A stretch of DNA of 37,088 nucleotides from JAALKW01 sp963974485 (GTDB taxonomy: Bacteria > Pseudomonadota > Gammaproteobacteria > Legionellales > Legionellaceae): contig CAXBBS010000016.1 in NCBI GenBank assembly GCA_963974485.1, positions 1-37,088 on the forward strand, in the 5' to 3' direction. The notes beneath the pieces were generated by a model, which saw only the letters and a list, made by a program, of their open reading frames with translations, had not been told where the DNA came from and did not search any database. The position numbers and the translations under genes are program-made. Positions 33,938-37,088 of the stretch are shown in pieces. Every line of letters starts with the position of its first letter. Positions within the stretch are counted from its first letter, which is position 1.

Positions 33938-36900
33938 TGTTTGTTGTTTGATTAATTGCCATGCTTTTGTCATCAGCATCGGTTTATGAAAATAAAAACC
34001 TTGCCCATAAACACACCCCATATCAATCAAGGCTTTAACTTGCGCTTCTGTTTCAGGGCCTTCTGCAATCAGCTTAAACTTTAAATCTTGCGATAATTGA
34101 ACCAGGGCATTAATAATCGCGATCGCCGGCTTCTTTCCTCGTTTATCCAGTTTTTGCGTAAAAACTTTATCAATTTTGACTGTATCAAAATGATATTGCG
34201 TAAGTCGATTAATCGATGAATATTCCACACCAAAATCATCCATTGCGCATTGAATACCTACTTTTTTTGCCTGCATTAATGCCGTATTTAAAGCGCTTGC
34301 CTTTTCTGAGCTGAAACTTGATTCAGTGATTTCAAATTCAAGATTAATTTTATTTGTTTTTAGCATGGATTGCTTTGAGCGAGCTATCTTAACAAGGCAT
34401 GCAATATGCGATTTGAAATCGATTATTTTAGGAGAAATATTAATGGATATATTTAGAGCTTTCTGAAACTTTAATACCTTAATATCAGATAATACTTGGT
34501 GCAACACATACTCATTGAGCTTTTCAGACAACCCCCAATCTTCTAAATAGGAAATAAAATAAAAAGGTGAAAGCAATCCTCGTGTCGGATGATGCCAACG
34601 AATCAGCGCTTCTAGCCCCAAAATTTCTCCTGTTTTAAGATCAACCTGAGGTTGGTACAGCATACAAAATTCTTTTTTAATAAAAGCGTGTTTAAAATCA
34701 GATTCAAGGGTCATAATCTCTTCAAAAGATTGCTTCGATTTTTTTGAAAAAAAACAAATATTTTCTTTTTTTCTTTTTGCATCATATAAAGCAAAAGCGA
34801 CATGACTCAGTAACTCTTCTTTTGTTTTACCCCCGGATGGATAGCACGCAACCCCCATCGTCAAACGACAAGCTATTGATTTTCCAGCCAAGTTATAAAC
34901 TGTATCACTTGCCTGGGTTAAGCAAGCAACAAGCTCTGTAAACTCACTTGAATAACGGGCGTTTTCAAGCAAAATAAGAAATTCATCTCCCCCAACGCGC
35001 GCAAAAAAATTCGTGCTTTTTAAAATAGATGAGATACGCTGAGCGAATGAAATCAAAAGTTCATCACCTACGCTTGCACCGTATTTATCATTGATAAATT
35101 TAAATTGATTTAAATCCAACATGAACAAACAAAAACTTTTTTTGTTACGACGATGTTTTTCAATCATCTCACTTAATTTCACATGCGCAAACTGCCTATT
35201 AAATAACTGAGTCAGCGAATCGACTTTAGCCATGTTTTCAATCACGGTATAGTACTGAAAGGATTCCATTATATTAGAAACCACACCCGTCAACGATGTT
35301 AGATCATCAATAAGCTGTTGAGAATAGCCCTCTTTGCGATTAGCAAGACCGTACATTCCAAGTAGCTCACCATTTAATCCCAAGAGAGGTACGCCCAAGT
35401 AAGATGTGACTTCTTCTGGCCCTTTAGGCAGACCTCGTCGTTGTTTATCCTTAGAGGGATGGTTTGAAATAACAACGTTCTTTGTTTTCAGCGTACGACC
35501 AAAAAGCGTATTTAAGTTTCTATATTCAAGCGCGTCCAGCGCATGTGCCTCATTAATTGCATATATTGTAAGGTACGGAAGGCCCTCTGGATCGTACGCA
35601 ACACTTCCAATAAAGCCATATGTACTACCCGTTATGTTTAACAAACCATGAAGAATATCATCAAAAACAATTGTTTTTTTTTCCGCCTTAATGTAATTAC
35701 TTTGAATGCTTGAAATCAGCTCCATCTGCTGTTTCACTTTTCTTTTTTCAGAAATATCTAAAAACGTGACCACCCCCCCCACAATATTTTTATTTTCTAT
35801 AATAGAGGTTACATTATACTCAACATCAATGGCCTTACCTTTTTTGCTCCAAAAAACCTCGTCATCAACATGTAAATATTTATTTACACGAATACAATGC
35901 GCAATATGACAATCTTCTTTTGCATAAAAGTTTCCGTCTGGATGTGCGTGATGTACTTTGTCATGCATCGAATACCCAATCAGCTCTTCGGGCATATAAC
36001 CAAGAATTTCGCATGCTCGCGCATTAACAAACGTCGTTATTCCTTCCATATCTAAACCATAAACACCTTCGCTGCAGCTATTTAATAAAAGATTTAAAAC
36101 CCGACCTTCTCGATACTGCCCATATAAGCCATTAATAATTTTAGAAAATTTTTCAATCAAGCAAATATCATCAGGACTTAAAAAAAGTTTTTTATTTGAA
36201 AAAAACTCAACAACCCCTAATATTTTATTGTTGTATATGACGGGTAAAGCAAGACCTCCTGCCAAATTAAGCGGATGTTCACTTAATTGCTGGCGTGGAA
36301 AATTTTTTGCCGTTCTTATATCAGAATAATAAATAGATTCTTGTTTTTCCCAGGCTGCTCCAGGCAAGCCAATGCCTTTTTTAAACGACGTTTTTTTTGT
36401 AATATCAATAAAGCTATTATATTTTCTTGGCCGATTTTTAAAAAACAAATGTGAGCTTTCCAATTGTTTTTTAACATAGTTGTATTGATAAAAGTGACCC
36501 ACTTCAAAATCAAACAGCCTTGCGAAGTTCTTTAAAATATTTTGAATTAAATCTTTATAATTTCCAATAGCCTCAACATCGTGAATAATAGCAAGGTTAA
36601 AATCAATCAGTTTTTTATTCTGCTCCCGTAGCATGCGCTCCTGGGTAATATCATGAATAACAACCACGTAAAATACTGCCTCAGCTAATTTCATGTCACT
36701 TATTGATACAAAAACATCCATCCATGATCCGTCTTTTTTTTGCGCTACAACTTCCCGACTCGCTTCAATAGCATCCAGATTATTTGACGCAACAGAAGGT
36801 ATTAATTTCTTGATTTTTTTCCCAAGCATTTCGTCCCGCGTGTATTGAAACAGCTTTTCTGCGGCAGGATTGTATTCTTGAATAATACCCAACGCATCAA

Positions 36901-36964
36901 CCAAGATATTTGGCTGGATATTTGTTATAAAAATAGACTCGAATAAATTTGTATGTTCTTGCAA
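33929..36964 (-). CDS. PAS-GAF-PAS-GAF-GGDEF-EAL cyclic-di-GMP signalling protein
   Basis: 1,011 residues starting at TTG 36964, supported by AAGGAG 7 nt upstream. Domains: PAS (~10-125), GAF (~130-285), PAS (~290-410), GAF (~425-585), GGDEF (~595-755), EAL (~765-1005). The cyclase motif is intact (RVGGDEF, ~656-662), but the RxxD inhibitory site is not (K-S-T-N precedes it). The phosphodiesterase domain keeps EAL (785-787), the N of NISP, the E of EITES, DDFG, the K of KIDKVF and the E of AEGPETEA, so both activities are possible. No membrane segment is seen; it is likely a cytosolic sensor of light, redox or small ligands through PAS/GAF. It may switch motility, virulence or development. 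Stops overlap with the DedA-like gene. Confidence 0.93.
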   Translation of the reverse strand: MQEHTNLFESIFITNIQPNILVDALGIIQEYNPAAEKLFQYTRDEMLGKKIKKLIPSVASNNLDAIEASREVVAQKKDGSWMDVFVSISDMKLAEAVFYVVVIHDITQERMLREQNKKLIDFNLAIIHDVEAIGNYKDLIQNILKNFARLFDFEVGHFYQYNYVKKQLESSHLFFKNRPRKYNSFIDITKKTSFKKGIGLPGAAWEKQESIYYSDIRTAKNFPRQQLSEHPLNLAGGLALPVIYNNKILGVVEFFSNKKLFLSPDDICLIEKFSKIINGLYGQYREGRVLNLLLNSCSEGVYGLDMEGITTFVNARACEILGYMPEELIGYSMHDKVHHAHPDGNFYAKEDCHIAHCIRVNKYLHVDDEVFWSKKGKAIDVEYNVTSIIENKNIVGGVVTFLDISEKRKVKQQMELISSIQSNYIKAEKKTIVFDDILHGLLNITGSTYGFIGSVAYDPEGLPYLTIYAINEAHALDALEYRNLNTLFGRTLKTKNVVISNHPSKDKQRRGLPKGPEEVTSYLGVPLLGLNGELLGMYGLANRKEGYSQQLIDDLTSLTGVVSNIMESFQYYTVIENMAKVDSLTQLFNRQFAHVKLSEMIEKHRRNKKSFCLFMLDLNQFKFINDKYGASVGDELLISFAQRISSILKSTNFFARVGGDEFLILLENARYSSEFTELVACLTQASDTVYNLAGKSIACRLTMGVACYPSGGKTKEELLSHVAFALYDAKRKKENICFFSKKSKQSFEEIMTLESDFKHAFIKKEFCMLYQPQVDLKTGEILGLEALIRWHHPTRGLLSPFYFISYLEDWGLSEKLNEYVLHQVLSDIKVLKFQKALNISINISPKIIDFKSHIACLVKIARSKQSMLKTNKINLEFEITESSFSSEKASALNTALMQAKKVGIQCAMDDFGVEYSSINRLTQYHFDTVKIDKVFTQKLDKRGKKPAIAIINALVQLSQDLKFKLIAEGPETEAQVKALIDMGCVYGQGFYFHKPMLMTKAWQLIKQQTST

Positions 36965-36971
36965 ACACCTT

Positions 36972-36977
36972 CTCCTT
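36972..36977 (-). promoter_or_regulatory. Strong ribosome site deciding a TTG start
   Basis: AAGGAG on the minus strand lies exactly 7 nt before TTG 36964, and no ATG stands at a comparable position. The rare start codon may limit expression of the cyclic-di-GMP protein. Confidence 0.75.
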
Positions 36978-37065
36978 ACTTATCAGCAGCTTACTCTTTA
37001 ACTATAGTACTAAAATCAAAAAAAATTGGGATACCAGGGCAAGATCATCTAAATAATAGCCGATC

Positions 37066-37081
37066 TCATCATTCATGATGA
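37066..37081. repeat. TCATCAT-TC-ATGATGA palindrome at the right edge
   Basis: Perfect 7-bp arms around a 2-nt centre, with AGATCATC (37042) and GATGATCT (37077) forming a wider overlapping pair. The next gene lies beyond the window, so its role (operator or hairpin) cannot be judged. Confidence 0.35.
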
Positions 37082-37088
37082 TCTATTT

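Overview
The window is A+T-rich bacterial DNA from a gammaproteobacterium. Housekeeping genes (rsmJ, acnA, tadA, guaB-guaA, a CvfB-like S1 protein) alternate with eukaryote-like or secreted genes: an ankyrin protein, a GDA1/CD39 nucleoside triphosphatase, a U-box protein, a ~2,700-residue unrecognised protein, and an acidic-tailed protein with a hydrophobic hairpin. This mix is what one expects of an intracellular member of Legionellales (Legionella, Coxiella or Berkiella relatives). That placement is inferred from gene content only.

Layout. 1-302: start of an ankyrin-repeat gene running off the left edge. 677-4308: a compact integrative-element-like block made of a tyrosine-recombinase-like protein lacking key residues, a cluster of GGGGACA motifs, a DUF927 ATPase, an AlpA-like regulator, an operator-rich 490-bp gap with a TTCGACAC direct repeat, and a tRNA-Thr(CGT). 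4337-11170: a secreted NTPDase, a single-module non-ribosomal peptide synthetase (adenylation, carrier, condensation-like) whose specificity residues read close to the glycine code, and a divergent MMPL/RND exporter. 11178-13113: a translationally coupled pair (ten-cysteine exported protein, then outer-membrane barrel) and a CvfB-like protein. 13271-22667: the giant mosaic protein with repeated modules, then the acidic-tailed protein. 22676-26281: rsmJ, acnA and a bidirectional terminator.

26288-28842 is a scarred accessory stretch. It holds a small unrecognised gene, a broken HigB/HigA pair, a rearranged tadA fragment, an intact higBA module, intact tadA, and behind it relics of a second higBA. 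The pattern fits an old tandem duplication of tadA-higA-higB in which each copy kept what the other lost. 28842-29999 encodes the U-box protein. 30027-33094 is the guaBA operon for GMP synthesis. 33230-36964 holds a TVP38/DedA-like membrane protein and, convergent and overlapping by 9 bp, a large PAS/GAF/GGDEF/EAL cyclic-di-GMP protein.

The best candidates for undescribed biology are the modular giant protein with its neighbour, the glycine-type NRPS with its divergent exporter, and the miniature DUF927 element with its GGGGACA cluster. All functional calls come from reading motifs by eye; no database search was run.
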